Assembly (NCBI GenBank): GCA_016703225.1
Contig: JADJCM010000002.1
Location: 1 to 64,000, forward strand
Length of the DNA: 64,000 bases
From: Lysobacterales bacterium
Lineage (GTDB): Bacteria > Pseudomonadota > Gammaproteobacteria > Xanthomonadales > Ahniellaceae
Direction: 5' to 3'
Shown: positions 32,513-40,510 of the stretch, piece after piece
Layout of the letters: each line of letters starts with the position of its first letter
Position numbering within the stretch: the stretch's first letter is position 1
Program-made: the position numbers and the translations under genes
The notes under the pieces: generated by a model
Database searches by the model: none
What the model was told of the DNA's origin: nothing
Seen by the model: the letters and a program-made list of their open reading frames with translations, nothing else

Positions 32513-33675
32513 GCCACGGCTCCCCAGAGCTTGATCGAATCGGCAAAGGTGCCGGCCTGTTCCTTGATGACCTGGACCTGGCCGGTGTTTTCGGAATAGG
32601 TGAATGCGGTGTAGGGAATGCCGGCATCGGCCAGCGCCTTCTGTCCCATCGGCCGGTCGAGCAGGGCCGGGTCGCAGAAGCTCGCGGCGGCGAAGATCAC
32701 GCCCTCGGCATGGCGGCTGCGCACCTGTTCGACCAGGAACGCGCCCTTGTCATCGCCTTCGACGTAGCGCGTGGCGGTGGCGACGGTGTCGCTCATGTAG
32801 GCATCGACGATGGCGCCGAGCGGGTTGGCGCCGGTCGCGGTGTCGTGCAGCTGGTAGCGCGCGCCGAGCACCCAGTCGTCATCGACGATGTAGCAGCCGC
32901 TGTTCTCCATCGCGCGCACCATCGACAGCGGCGGCTGTTCGCAGAACAGGCCGCTGGCGACGACGCGCACGTTGTCGCGCAGCGGGCGCTGGCTAACGCG
33001 CGCGGCGGCGAGGTATTGCTGCAGCATCGCGGTGTGCTCCGACACTTCGAGCACGTTGCCGGCGCGCAGCAGCAGGTACAGCTCGCTGGTCGGCACCCGC
33101 TGCGGCTCGGCGCTGCGCAGGTCGTAGAGCTCGGCGAGCGCGCGGCGGTTGGCGTTGTACAGCGCGATCGATGCGTTCAGCCGCTCCGGCGTCGCCTGGA
33201 TGCCGGACAGCGCCTCCAGGTCGACCAGCAGCTCGGCCATCTCGGCGCGGTAGAACTCGCGGCCGGCGTCGTTGAAGGTCTGCGGGAAGTCGAGGTAGCG
33301 CACGTACTTGTGCGCGAACATCATCTGCCACATGCCGGAGAGGTTGCGGATGACGTCGCAGATCGCCGGGAACAGCATGCCGTCGAGCACGTCGAGCTTG
33401 CCGGCGAGGCCGAGTTCGACGGTCGAGCGCGGGATGTGGCAGATGTAGGACTGGAAGTAGGCGTCGCCGCGGATGATCTCGACGTCGTCGCCGCCGCCCA
33501 TGATGCCGACCGGGAGGATGCCGGCGGCGTGGATCAGCTCGCGCGGCACGTACACCGGCATGAAGCCGACCGCCTTGCCGCCGGTGCGCGCCTTCCATTC
33601 GTGCACGTAGCCGAAGTCGAGGTCGCGGTAGATGCGTTCGCAGCGGTCGATGATGTCCTGGGTGCCCATGCTCAT
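32509..33675 (-). CDS. bcrC: Benzoyl-CoA reductase, catalytic subunit gamma
   Basis: A 388-residue HgdA/BcrC-fold subunit. It contains YVPRELIHAAGILPVGIMGG at residues 42-61 and the cluster cysteines C79 (SYICHIPRST), C106 (PAICDVIRNL) and C334 (AASFCDPALLDRP). The DCSENTGQV-like end (TYSENTGQVQVIKEQAGT) is characteristic. The active site lies between BcrB and BcrC with their [4Fe-4S] clusters. Two ATGs are possible (33675, 33669); I chose the first because it overlaps the TetR stop as ATGA, the rule in this operon. The gene order bcrC-B-A-D is that of Thauera aromatica. Confidence 0.95.
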   Translation of the reverse strand: MSMGTQDIIDRCERIYRDLDFGYVHEWKARTGGKAVGFMPVYVPRELIHAAGILPVGIMGGGDDVEIIRGDAYFQSYICHIPRSTVELGLAGKLDVLDGMLFPAICDVIRNLSGMWQMMFAHKYVRYLDFPQTFNDAGREFYRAEMAELLVDLEALSGIQATPERLNASIALYNANRRALAELYDLRSAEPQRVPTSELYLLLRAGNVLEVSEHTAMLQQYLAAARVSQRPLRDNVRVVASGLFCEQPPLSMVRAMENSGCYIVDDDWVLGARYQLHDTATGANPLGAIVDAYMSDTVATATRYVEGDDKGAFLVEQVRSRHAEGVIFAAASFCDPALLDRPMGQKALADAGIPYTAFTYSENTGQVQVIKEQAGTFADSIKLWGAVA

Positions 33676-34328
33676 GCGTCCTGGGTGGTGGTCGCGCGTG
33701 GCGCCGCGCAGCCTTTGGTGAAGGTCAGGTAGATCTCCTCGGCCAGCGCCTCGACCGAGCCGTGTTCGTCAAACGAGTACCAGCCGAAGATCCAGTTCAT
33801 CATCCCGAACAGCAGGTAGCTCTTGCGCTCGATCTCGTCGTTGGCCGCCGGCGCGCGGCGCGCGGCGATGTACTCGCCGACCGCGAACTGCACGATCTCG
33901 GCGTAGCGCTGCTTGAGTGCGCGGATCGCATCGCCATGCGCCGAGCTCATCGCCTGGGTGCCGAAGGTGAGCACGCGCATCTCGTTGAGGTGGCTGCCGA
34001 AGTAGCCGAGGTGGGCGCCGATCAGGTCACACAGCAGCGCGGCGCTGGCGGCGCGCGCTTCGCGACTGCGCGGCGGCTGCGTGCGGTAGGCGTCGCGCAG
34101 GCCGGCGGCGTTGGCGAGCAGCGAGGAGAAGCCGCGCTGGTTGATCAGGTAGAGCAACTCTTCCTTGCTGCGAAAGTGGTGGTACAGGCCGGACAGACTG
34201 CGCCCGGTGCCGCGCGCGAGGTCGCGCATGCTGGTGCCGTGGTAGCCCTCGCGCGCCATCAGCGCGGCGCACTCGGCGACGATGTCGTCCGGGCAGCTGC
34301 TGTTGGTGCAGGCGGTCACGGCGTCCAT
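33672..34328 (-). CDS. TetR-family regulator inside the benzoyl-CoA operon
   Basis: A 218-residue TetR-type repressor. The N-terminal helix-turn-helix spans about residues 13-60 (GYHGTSMRDLARGTGRSLSG, then LYHHFRSKEELLYLIN). The C-terminal ligand domain is rich in aromatic residues near the end (LLFGMMNWIFGWYSFDEHG), as in many CoA-ester-sensing members. It sits between dch and bcrC, with a one-base gap to dch and ATGA overlap to bcrC, so it must be co-expressed with the pathway and probably autoregulates. A palindrome CCGAACGTTCGTTCGG just downstream of the predicted operon promoter (37303-37318) is the best candidate operator. A benzoyl-CoA or cyclohexadienecarbonyl-CoA inducer is inferred only. 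Confidence 0.85.
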   Translation of the reverse strand: MDAVTACTNSSCPDDIVAECAALMAREGYHGTSMRDLARGTGRSLSGLYHHFRSKEELLYLINQRGFSSLLANAAGLRDAYRTQPPRSREARAASAALLCDLIGAHLGYFGSHLNEMRVLTFGTQAMSSAHGDAIRALKQRYAEIVQFAVGEYIAARRAPAANDEIERKSYLLFGMMNWIFGWYSFDEHGSVEALAEEIYLTFTKGCAAPRATTTQDA

Positions 34329-34329
34329 T

Positions 34330-35106
34330 TCAGGCGTCCGTCCAGACCGGTGCGCGCTTGGCGAGGAAGGCGGCGATGCCTTCGTTGGCGTCGTGCGTGG
34401 CCATGAGATCGTCGAGGTACAGGCGTTCGGCGGCGCCGATGTGCTGGCGGTAGTGGGCGAGCAGCGGCGCGCGCACGGCGCGGTGCGCGAGGCGCAGGCT
34501 GGAGGCGCTGCGCGGCAGCAGGTGTTGCGCGATCCAGGCGTCGATCGTGCCGGCGAGTTCGCCGCTGGCGCTGCGCGCCGCGAGCAGGCCGCGACGATCG
34601 AGCTCGGCGGCATCCACTGTTTCCCCGGACAGCACCATTCGTGTGCCGAGCGCGCCGGCGCCGAGTTGTGGCAGCAGCACCGCCGCCACCGGCGGGAACA
34701 CGCCGAGCTGGATCTCCGGCACCGCGAAGCGCGCTGTGTCGTCGGCGAACATCAGGCTGCAGGCGAGTGCCAGCTCGAAGCCGCCGCCGAGGCAGAAGCC
34801 GGACACCCGCGCCAGCACCGGCAGCGGGTGCGACAGCAGGTCGTCGATCAGGGCATGGAACTGCGGCAGCATCGCGCCGACCTGGCTGGCCTCATGCTCG
34901 GGCACGCTGGCGCCGTAGCAGAAGTGCGCGCCGCTGCCGCCGAGCACGATCGCCTTGCGCTTCGACGGCGCGCGTTCGGCGGCAAGCACGGTGCGTAGCT
35001 CGGCCATCATCGCGGCGTCGAGGATGTTGGCCTTGGGCGCGTGCAGCGCCACTTCCAGCACCTGGCCGTCGTGGTGTTCGTTGAGCGCGAGCTTGAGCAG
35101 GTCCAT
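34330..35106 (-). CDS. dch: Cyclohexa-1,5-diene-1-carbonyl-CoA hydratase
   Basis: A 258-residue crotonase-fold hydratase, the usual Dch length. It has SGAHFCYGASVPEHEASQVG near residues 57-76, a Dch-type variant of the usual oxyanion-hole loop, and SGFCLGGGFELALACSLMFA near 104-123. FAVPEIQLGVFPPVAAVLLP follows. It adds water to the 1,5-diene made by BcrABCD, giving 6-hydroxycyclohex-1-ene-1-carbonyl-CoA. It is placed directly after oah (3-base gap) and before the TetR gene. Context and the SVPEH motif make this call more specific than a generic enoyl-CoA hydratase. Confidence 0.92.
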   Translation of the reverse strand: MDLLKLALNEHHDGQVLEVALHAPKANILDAAMMAELRTVLAAERAPSKRKAIVLGGSGAHFCYGASVPEHEASQVGAMLPQFHALIDDLLSHPLPVLARVSGFCLGGGFELALACSLMFADDTARFAVPEIQLGVFPPVAAVLLPQLGAGALGTRMVLSGETVDAAELDRRGLLAARSASGELAGTIDAWIAQHLLPRSASSLRLAHRAVRAPLLAHYRQHIGAAERLYLDDLMATHDANEGIAAFLAKRAPVWTDA

Positions 35107-35109
35107 CGC

Positions 35110-36189
35110 TCAGGCCGTGGGCAGGATGCGTGCGAGCATCGCGTCGTCCCACGGTTGCGCGGCGGCGAGTGCACGGCGCAGTTCGTGGAAGTCGACTTCG
35201 CGTTGGTGCTTCGGGCCTTCGTTGAAGGCGCGGAAACCGGCGCGCGCCTCGGTCATCATGTTCAGCGCCAGCCACGAGCGGTTGGTCTCGCAGTTGCGCT
35301 GCCAGTGTTCAAGCTTCTTCTTGCGCACCGACTCGATGGTCTTGGCGAGGCAGTCGGGCATGGTCAGCGACAGCTTGTAGGCCATCGCCTCGACTTCGGC
35401 GTCGAGCAGGGCGAAGTCGGTGCTGCACTCGGCCATGGCCGCCTTCGCGGATTCGCGTGCGGCACCGCTCTTGAACGCGCCGTAGGCCGGGTTGCCCCAG
35501 GCATCGTGCGCGTCCAGCGAGACCATCGGGTTGGACATGAAGTTGCCGTCGGGCTTGCGCAGCACCGGCACGATCTTGTTGACCAGTCCGATGGCCGCGG
35601 CGGTGTGCGCCGACCAGTGCTCGCACAGGGTGCAGGACTCCATCGCGCGGGTCATGCCGACGAACAGGTGCAGGAAGTCGGTCGACCCGCCGTCCGGGGC
35701 CGAGCCGTGCTTGGGGCCGGCCTGGCCGAAGCGTGCGGTGTCGGCGGCGAGGGTGAAGTCGCAGGCCATGCCGATTTCCTGGCCGCCGCCGATGCGCATG
35801 CCGTTGACGCGATTGATCACCGGCTTGTCGCACAACAGGATGGTCGTGACCATGTCGTTGAACAGGCGCATGTACTGCTTGTATTCCTGCGGGTTGCCGG
35901 CGTAGTACTCGGCGTACTCCTTGGTGTTGCCGCCAGTGCAGAAGGCCTTGTCGCCGACCGCCGAGAACACCACCGCGACCACGCTGCGATCGCACGAGGC
36001 CTCGCGGAAGGCGAGGATCAGTTCCTTCACCGCCTGCGTCGTGTAGGAGTTCAGCTGGCTCGGGTTATTGAGCAGGATCCAGGCGTTGTACAGGCCTTCG
36101 ACCGGCTGGCCGTTGGCGTCGCGCAAGGGCCGCTTCTCGACGAGGATGTCGCGGTAGCTGTAGCTGTCGAGCAGGTGGTGGTTTTTCAT
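35110..36189 (-). CDS. oah: 6-oxocyclohex-1-ene-1-carbonyl-CoA hydrolase (ring opening)
   Basis: A 359-residue crotonase-superfamily hydrolase from the ATG at 36189; an upstream TTG at 36204 would add five residues. GDKAFCTGGNTKEYAEYYAG near residue 82 and NGMRIGGGQEIGMACDFTLA near 125 are hallmark Oah/BzdY segments, followed by FGQAGPKHGSAPDGGSTDFL. The protein is longer than ordinary hydratases, as expected. It hydrates 6-oxocyclohexenecarbonyl-CoA and cleaves the ring to 3-hydroxypimelyl-CoA. It lies just after had. The unusually tight spacing here leaves no good ribosome site, so translation is probably coupled. Confidence 0.93.
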   Translation of the reverse strand: MKNHHLLDSYSYRDILVEKRPLRDANGQPVEGLYNAWILLNNPSQLNSYTTQAVKELILAFREASCDRSVVAVVFSAVGDKAFCTGGNTKEYAEYYAGNPQEYKQYMRLFNDMVTTILLCDKPVINRVNGMRIGGGQEIGMACDFTLAADTARFGQAGPKHGSAPDGGSTDFLHLFVGMTRAMESCTLCEHWSAHTAAAIGLVNKIVPVLRKPDGNFMSNPMVSLDAHDAWGNPAYGAFKSGAARESAKAAMAECSTDFALLDAEVEAMAYKLSLTMPDCLAKTIESVRKKKLEHWQRNCETNRSWLALNMMTEARAGFRAFNEGPKHQREVDFHELRRALAAAQPWDDAMLARILPTA

Positions 36190-36210
36190 CGTGGGCTCGG
36201 GCAAGAGGAA

Positions 36211-37272
36211 TCAGGGAACGAGTACGGCGCGCGCGTCGAGGCGGTGCGCGTTGGCATCGGCAATCACGGCATTGATTTCGGTCAGCGCGAACTGGCGCAC
36301 GTTGCGGCGCACCTCGATGCGACCGGCGAGCACGTCGGCGACCACCGCCGGGTAGTGCGCGGGTCGGCAGCCCCAGTTGCCGAACACGTCGGCGTCGAAG
36401 GCCATGATGTTGGACAGGCGCAGCTCGGTCTTGTCCATGGTGAAGCCGACCACGCCGAGCGTGCCGGCGAAGCTGAGCAGCGAATACGCGCTGCGCTGGC
36501 CGGCGGCGGTGCCGGAAGTCTCGAACACGCGCCAGCGCGTGTCGGCATAACCGCGCGCCTTGCAGAACTCGCGGATGTGCTTGCGCAGATCGCGCTCCTC
36601 GATGGCCTTGGCATCGACCGCCAGTTCTGCGCCCTGCGCGCTGGCGGCGGCGAGGCGGCCGACATCGATGTCGATCGCAACCACGTGCGCGCCGCGGTTG
36701 CGCGCGTGCTGCACCAAGTACAAGCCGACACCGCCGACACCGACCACGATCGCGACTTCGCCGGCGGCAAGCCCGCTGCGCAGTACCGATTGGTAGGGGG
36801 TGGTGATGGCATCGGCGACGACGCTGAGTTCGGCCAGCGGGAAGCCGCCGAGGTCGTCCGGCAGCGCGCACAGGAAGCGTGCCGGCACCGCCAGGTGGCT
36901 GGCGAAGCCGCCGTTGAAATCGTTGCCCGGCATGCGCTGGCGCTGGCAGATGTTGTCGCGCCCGGCGCGGCACAGATCGCAGTCGCCACACGGCAGCACC
37001 GCCGGCACCACCACCTTGCGTCCGAGCAGTTGCGCGCAGCCCTCGCCGGCCGCAATCACGGTGCCGGAAATCTCGTGGCCGAGGACCAGCGGCAGTTCGT
37101 GCTTGGTCTTGACCGCGCCGCCGAGGAAGCCGAGGTCGGTATGGCACAGCCCGCACCCGGCGACCTGCACCACGACGTCGCCCGCGCCCGGCGCCGGAAT
37201 CTCGAATTCGCGCCGCTCCAGTGGCTGCCCACCGGCGACGAAAAACATGCCCCAAGCCGCGATCCCGCCCAT
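36211..37272 (-). CDS. had: 6-hydroxycyclohex-1-ene-1-carbonyl-CoA dehydrogenase, first gene of operon
   Basis: A 353-residue zinc alcohol-dehydrogenase-family enzyme. CGLCHTDLGFLGG near residue 40 and GHEISGTVIAAGEGC near 65 form the catalytic zinc site. The structural-zinc loop CGDCDLCRAGRDNIC is near 95-109. MPGNDFNGGFASHLAVPA near 113 is typical of Had/BadH-like proteins. The NAD site is IVVGVGGVGLYLVQHA near 190. I chose the ATG at 37272 because GAGGAAGG lies 7 bases upstream; it is also the first start after the promoter. It oxidises the 6-hydroxy group to the ketone for Oah. Confidence 0.93.
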   Translation of the reverse strand: MGGIAAWGMFFVAGGQPLERREFEIPAPGAGDVVVQVAGCGLCHTDLGFLGGAVKTKHELPLVLGHEISGTVIAAGEGCAQLLGRKVVVPAVLPCGDCDLCRAGRDNICQRQRMPGNDFNGGFASHLAVPARFLCALPDDLGGFPLAELSVVADAITTPYQSVLRSGLAAGEVAIVVGVGGVGLYLVQHARNRGAHVVAIDIDVGRLAAASAQGAELAVDAKAIEERDLRKHIREFCKARGYADTRWRVFETSGTAAGQRSAYSLLSFAGTLGVVGFTMDKTELRLSNIMAFDADVFGNWGCRPAHYPAVVADVLAGRIEVRRNVRQFALTEINAVIADANAHRLDARAVLVP

Positions 37273-37302
37273 GCGCCCTTCCTCGCCGTCGTCGGTTGCG
37301 GA

Positions 37303-37318
37303 CCGAACGTTCGTTCGG
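37303..37318 (-). promoter_or_regulatory. Inverted repeat, candidate TetR operator of the benzoyl-CoA operon
   Basis: CCGAACGTTCGTTCGG: CCGAAC and its reverse complement GTTCGG around a 4-base centre. It lies between the predicted -10 (37331-37336) and the had start (37272), where a bound repressor would block initiation or early elongation. Arm length and spacing fit TetR-family operators. Confidence 0.5.
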
Positions 37319-37330
37319 CCGTGGACGCGA

Positions 37331-37360
37331 AACATACGCCCCGGCCCCGACGCCGGTCAA
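37331..37360 (-). promoter_or_regulatory. Predicted sigma70-type promoter of the 25-kb operon
   Basis: Reading the minus strand, TTGACC (37360-37355) and TATGTT (37336-37331) are separated by 18 bases, about 60 bases before the had ATG. Transcription would start near 37324, just before the CCGAAC inverted repeat. No other good promoter was seen for the operon. Confidence 0.5.
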
Positions 37361-37435
37361 GCCCGATTCGGCGCCCCGTTGGTCCGCCGCGGACGACCAC
37401 GGCGCACGGAAAACGTCAACGATGCTGGCGGCGGC

Positions 37436-37464
37436 TTGTTGGACGGCGGTGGCGATCATAAGAT
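37436..37464 (+). promoter_or_regulatory. Possible promoter of the TetR-HlyD-FtsX-ATPase operon
   Basis: TTGTTG (37436-37441), 17 bases, TAAGAT (37459-37464). The match to consensus is weak, but the -10 is overlapped by a perfect inverted repeat (37460-37483), the classic layout for a self-repressing TetR gene. Confidence 0.35.
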
Positions 37465-37483
37465 AGTAACTACTCACTATCTT
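37460..37483 (+). promoter_or_regulatory. Perfect inverted repeat, candidate operator for the divergent TetR
   Basis: AAGATAGT, 8 bases, ACTATCTT: a perfect 8-bp inverted repeat ending 14 bases before the TetR start at 37498. It is AT-rich within GC-rich DNA. It differs clearly from the CCGAAC repeat on the other side, so each of the two TetR proteins has its own plausible site in this shared intergenic region. Confidence 0.6.
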
Positions 37484-37497
37484 CGCGAGCGAACCTC

Positions 37498-38106
37498 ATG
37501 GTCGAACCTGCTGCCTACCTGCCCGCTGACGAACGCCGTGCCGCAACCGTGGACACCGTGCTTGCGCTTGCGGCCGAGTCCAATCCGGGCGAGATCACCA
37601 CGGCAGCGATCGCCAAGCGCATGAACGTGACCCAAGGCGCGCTGTTCCGGCATTTTCCGAGCAAGGAAGCGATCTGGCAGTCGGTGATGGAATGGGTCGC
37701 CGACCGTCTCGATGCGCGCCTGGAGCGTGCCGCCGCCGCAGCGCCGACGCCGCTCGCCGCATTGCGTGGGATGTTCCTGCAACACGTCGCCTTCGTCGCC
37801 GAGCATCCCGGCGTCCCGCGGATGATGTTCGGCGAACTGCAGCGCGCGGCGCCGACCCCGGCCAAGCGCGTCGCCGCAGCGATGCTCGGCCGCTACGGCG
37901 AGCGCGTGCGCGTGCTGCTCGAACAGGCGCAAGCGCAAGGCGAAGTGGCCGACGAGGTCGACACCAAGGCCGCGGCCGTGCTGTTCATCGGCATGATCCA
38001 GGGACTGGTGATGCAATCGCTGCTCGCGGGGGAGCCCGGGCGCTTGCAGACGCAGGCGCCGGCGCTGTTCGTGCTCTACGAGCGCAGCCTGCGGAGGCAG
38101 CCATGA
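37498..38106 (+). CDS. TetR-family regulator of the adjacent exporter
   Basis: A 202-residue TetR-type repressor. The helix-turn-helix covers about residues 30-62 (EITTAAIAKRMNVTQGALFR, HFPSKEAIWQSV). The C-terminal domain has GMFLQHVAFVAEHPGVPRMM and resembles TetR proteins linked to HlyD/ABC or RND pumps. The stop overlaps the start of the HlyD gene (ATGA), so repressor and exporter are made together. It is transcribed away from had. The perfect AAGATAGT inverted repeat 15-38 bases upstream of its start codon is its likely operator. Confidence 0.85.
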   Translation: MVEPAAYLPADERRAATVDTVLALAAESNPGEITTAAIAKRMNVTQGALFRHFPSKEAIWQSVMEWVADRLDARLERAAAAAPTPLAALRGMFLQHVAFVAEHPGVPRMMFGELQRAAPTPAKRVAAAMLGRYGERVRVLLEQAQAQGEVADEVDTKAAAVLFIGMIQGLVMQSLLAGEPGRLQTQAPALFVLYERSLRRQP

Positions 38107-39299
38107 TGAACTGGCTGCGCCAACGTCGGCGCGCGCTGGGGATCGGCGCCTTGGTCCTGGCCACGCTGGCGCTGTTCGCTTGGGTGGCCCTGCGCTCGGG
38201 ACCGCTGGCGCCGGTGTCGGTCACGATCGCGAAAGTCGAGCTGCGTGCGCTGCAGCCGTCGCGCTTCGGCATCGGCCTGGTCGAGGCGCGTTACACGCAC
38301 CGCATCGGCGCGCTCGCGCCCGGGCGGCTGGCGCGCATCGAGGTGCAGCCGGGCGACCACGTCATCGCGGGGCAGATGCTGGGCGAAATCGATCCAGTCG
38401 ATCTGGACGACCGCGTGCAGGCGCAGACCGCCGCCGCCGCGCGCGCCGCCGCGGCCGCGCGCGCCACCGTTGCACAAGTCGGAGAGGCCGCGGCGCGGCG
38501 CGAACTCGCGCGCCAGCAGGCGCAGCGCTACGAGGAATTGCAGGCGCGGCGCCTGGTCAGCGCCGAAGTCGTCGATACGCGCCGGGGCGAACTCGCTGCC
38601 GCGACTGCCGCCTGGACCGCCGCTGTTGCCGCGGGCGATGCCGCTGCGCGCGAACAGGAGCGCCTGGTCGCGGAACTCGCGGCGCTGCGCGCGATGCGCG
38701 GAAACCTGAGGCTGATCGCGCCGGTGGCCGGTCTGGTCACGCGACGCGAGGTTGATGTCGGCAGCACCGTCGTCGCCGGACAGTCCGTGGTCGAGATCGT
38801 CGAGCCGGACCAGGTCTGGGTACACGCGCGCTTCGACCAGCAGCGCGCGGCTGGCCTGCGTGCCGGGCTGGATGCCGAGGTCGTGCTGCGTTCGCTCGGC
38901 ACGCAGCCGATCGCGGCACAGGTGGTACGCATCGAGCCAGTAGCCGATGCAGTCACCGAGGAGGTGCTGGTCAAGCTCGCGTTCAAGACCACGCCGCAAC
39001 CGCTGCCACCGCTCGGCGAACTGGCCGAGGTGACGGTCGCGCTGGCGCCGACCGCGGTCGGGCCGGTGATTGCGAACGCCAGCCTGCAGCGCGTCGACGG
39101 GCGACTGGGCGTCTGGCTGGTCGAGAACGGCCACCTGCGTCACCAAGCGGTGACCATCGGCGACAGCGACCTCGAAGGCATGGTGCAAGTCCGCGCCGGA
39201 CTGCGCGGCGGCGAGACCGTGGTCGTGCACAGCCAGCGCGCGCTCGCCGCCGGCAGTCGCATCCGCATCGTCGAGCGCCTGCTTGCATCGGCGCCATGA
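38103..39299 (+). CDS. HlyD/DevB-type membrane fusion protein
   Basis: A 398-residue periplasmic adaptor. An N-terminal membrane anchor spans residues 13-31 (LGIGALVLATLALFAWVAL). The first lipoyl half is near 65-90 (LAPGRLARIEVQPGDHVIAG), a long coiled-coil hairpin follows at about 95-195 with many Ala/Arg/Glu heptads, and the second half (NLRLIAPVAGLVTRREVDVG) precedes the beta-barrel. With the FtsX-type permease and ATPase downstream it forms a DevBCA-like tripartite exporter, which needs an outer-membrane channel from elsewhere. Overlaps on both sides are ATGA. Confidence 0.85.
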   Translation: MMNWLRQRRRALGIGALVLATLALFAWVALRSGPLAPVSVTIAKVELRALQPSRFGIGLVEARYTHRIGALAPGRLARIEVQPGDHVIAGQMLGEIDPVDLDDRVQAQTAAAARAAAAARATVAQVGEAAARRELARQQAQRYEELQARRLVSAEVVDTRRGELAAATAAWTAAVAAGDAAAREQERLVAELAALRAMRGNLRLIAPVAGLVTRREVDVGSTVVAGQSVVEIVEPDQVWVHARFDQQRAAGLRAGLDAEVVLRSLGTQPIAAQVVRIEPVADAVTEEVLVKLAFKTTPQPLPPLGELAEVTVALAPTAVGPVIANASLQRVDGRLGVWLVENGHLRHQAVTIGDSDLEGMVQVRAGLRGGETVVVHSQRALAAGSRIRIVERLLASAP

Positions 39300-40510
39300 T
39301 CAGCCTGGCCGGTCGCGACATCCTGCATGCCTGGGGCAAGTTCGCCTTCACCGGCGTCGGGCTCGGCCTGCTGGTTGGCGTCACGCTGACCATGGCCGGG
39401 GTCTATCGCGGCATGGTCGACGACGCCAAGGTGCTGCTCGACAACAGCGGCGCCGACCTCTGGGTGGTGCAACAGGACACGCTCGGTCCGTACGCGGAAT
39501 CCTCCAGCCTGCCCGACGACACCTGGCGCAGCATCCGCAACTTGCAGGGCGTGGCGCGCGTCGCCAACGTCACCTACCTGACCATGCAGGTGCGCACGGT
39601 CGCGCCGACGCCGCCGCGCGAGGTGCGCGCGATGGTCGTCGGCATCAGCGCCGACGGTGTCGGCCAGCCCGGCCATCCGGGATATCTGGTGGCCGGGCGT
39701 CACCTCACGCGCAGCCACTACGAGGCGGTGGCCGATGTCGCCACGCGCTTCCAGCTCGGCGACCGTGTTCGCATTCGCCGCAACGACTACACCGTGGTTG
39801 GTCTGACCCGACGCATGGTGTCCTCCGGCGGCGACCCGATGCTGTTCGTGCCGATCAAGGACGCGCAGGCGGCGCAGTTCCTGAAGGACAACGACGCCAT
39901 CCTGCGCAGCCGCGAGCGCACTGCGCAGAACCCGGCGCTGAACCGGCCGGGCGTGCCCGGGCTGCTCGATGCCGTGCTCGCCACGCAATCCGTCAACGCT
40001 TCGGTCAACGCGGTGCTGGTGCAGGTCGAGGCCGGTGCCGATCCGGAGGCCGTGGCCGCACCGATCCGGCGCTGGAAGCGGTTCACCGTGTACACGCGCG
40101 CGCAGATGCAGGAAATCCTGATCGCCAAACTCATCGCCACCTCGGCGAAACAGATCAGCATGTTCCTGGTGATCCTGGCGGTGGTCAGCGCCGCCATCGT
40201 CGCTTTCATCATCTACACCCTGACCATGGACAAGATCCGCGAGATTGCCGTGCTGAAGCTGATCGGCGCCCGCGACCGCACCATCGCCGCGATGATCCTG
40301 CAACAGGCGCTCGGCCTCGGCGTGATCGGCTTCGTCGTCGGCAAGATCAGCGCCACGGTGTGGGCGCCATATTTTCCGAAGTACGTGTTGCTCGAACCCG
40401 GCGACGCGTTGCGCGGATTCATCGCGGTGCTGCTGATCTGCATCGTCGCCAGTGCGCTCGCCATCCAGGCTGCACTCAAGGTCGATCCGGCGGAGGCGAT
40501 CGGTGGCTGA
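39296..40510 (+). CDS. FtsX/DevC-type ABC permease
   Basis: A 404-residue permease with the MacB/FtsX layout. TM1 lies near residues 17-38 (FAFTGVGLGLLVGVTLTMAG), a large periplasmic domain fills about 45-270, and three C-terminal helices lie near 290-310, 340-360 and 375-395 (FLVILAVVSAAIVAFIIYTL; LGVIGFVVGKISATVW; GFIAVLLICIVASALAIQAA). KIREIAVLKLIGARDRTI after TM2 is the typical coupling helix. It does not itself carry an ATPase domain. Such transporters act mechanically on periplasmic substrates or lipids rather than by alternating access. Confidence 0.87.
   Translation: MISLAGRDILHAWGKFAFTGVGLGLLVGVTLTMAGVYRGMVDDAKVLLDNSGADLWVVQQDTLGPYAESSSLPDDTWRSIRNLQGVARVANVTYLTMQVRTVAPTPPREVRAMVVGISADGVGQPGHPGYLVAGRHLTRSHYEAVADVATRFQLGDRVRIRRNDYTVVGLTRRMVSSGGDPMLFVPIKDAQAAQFLKDNDAILRSRERTAQNPALNRPGVPGLLDAVLATQSVNASVNAVLVQVEAGADPEAVAAPIRRWKRFTVYTRAQMQEILIAKLIATSAKQISMFLVILAVVSAAIVAFIIYTLTMDKIREIAVLKLIGARDRTIAAMILQQALGLGVIGFVVGKISATVWAPYFPKYVLLEPGDALRGFIAVLLICIVASALAIQAALKVDPAEAIGG

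Noticed and set aside
37273..37497. A small RNA or riboswitch in the had/TetR intergenic region
   Set aside because: The palindromes are explained better as TetR operators; no known riboswitch core was recognised.
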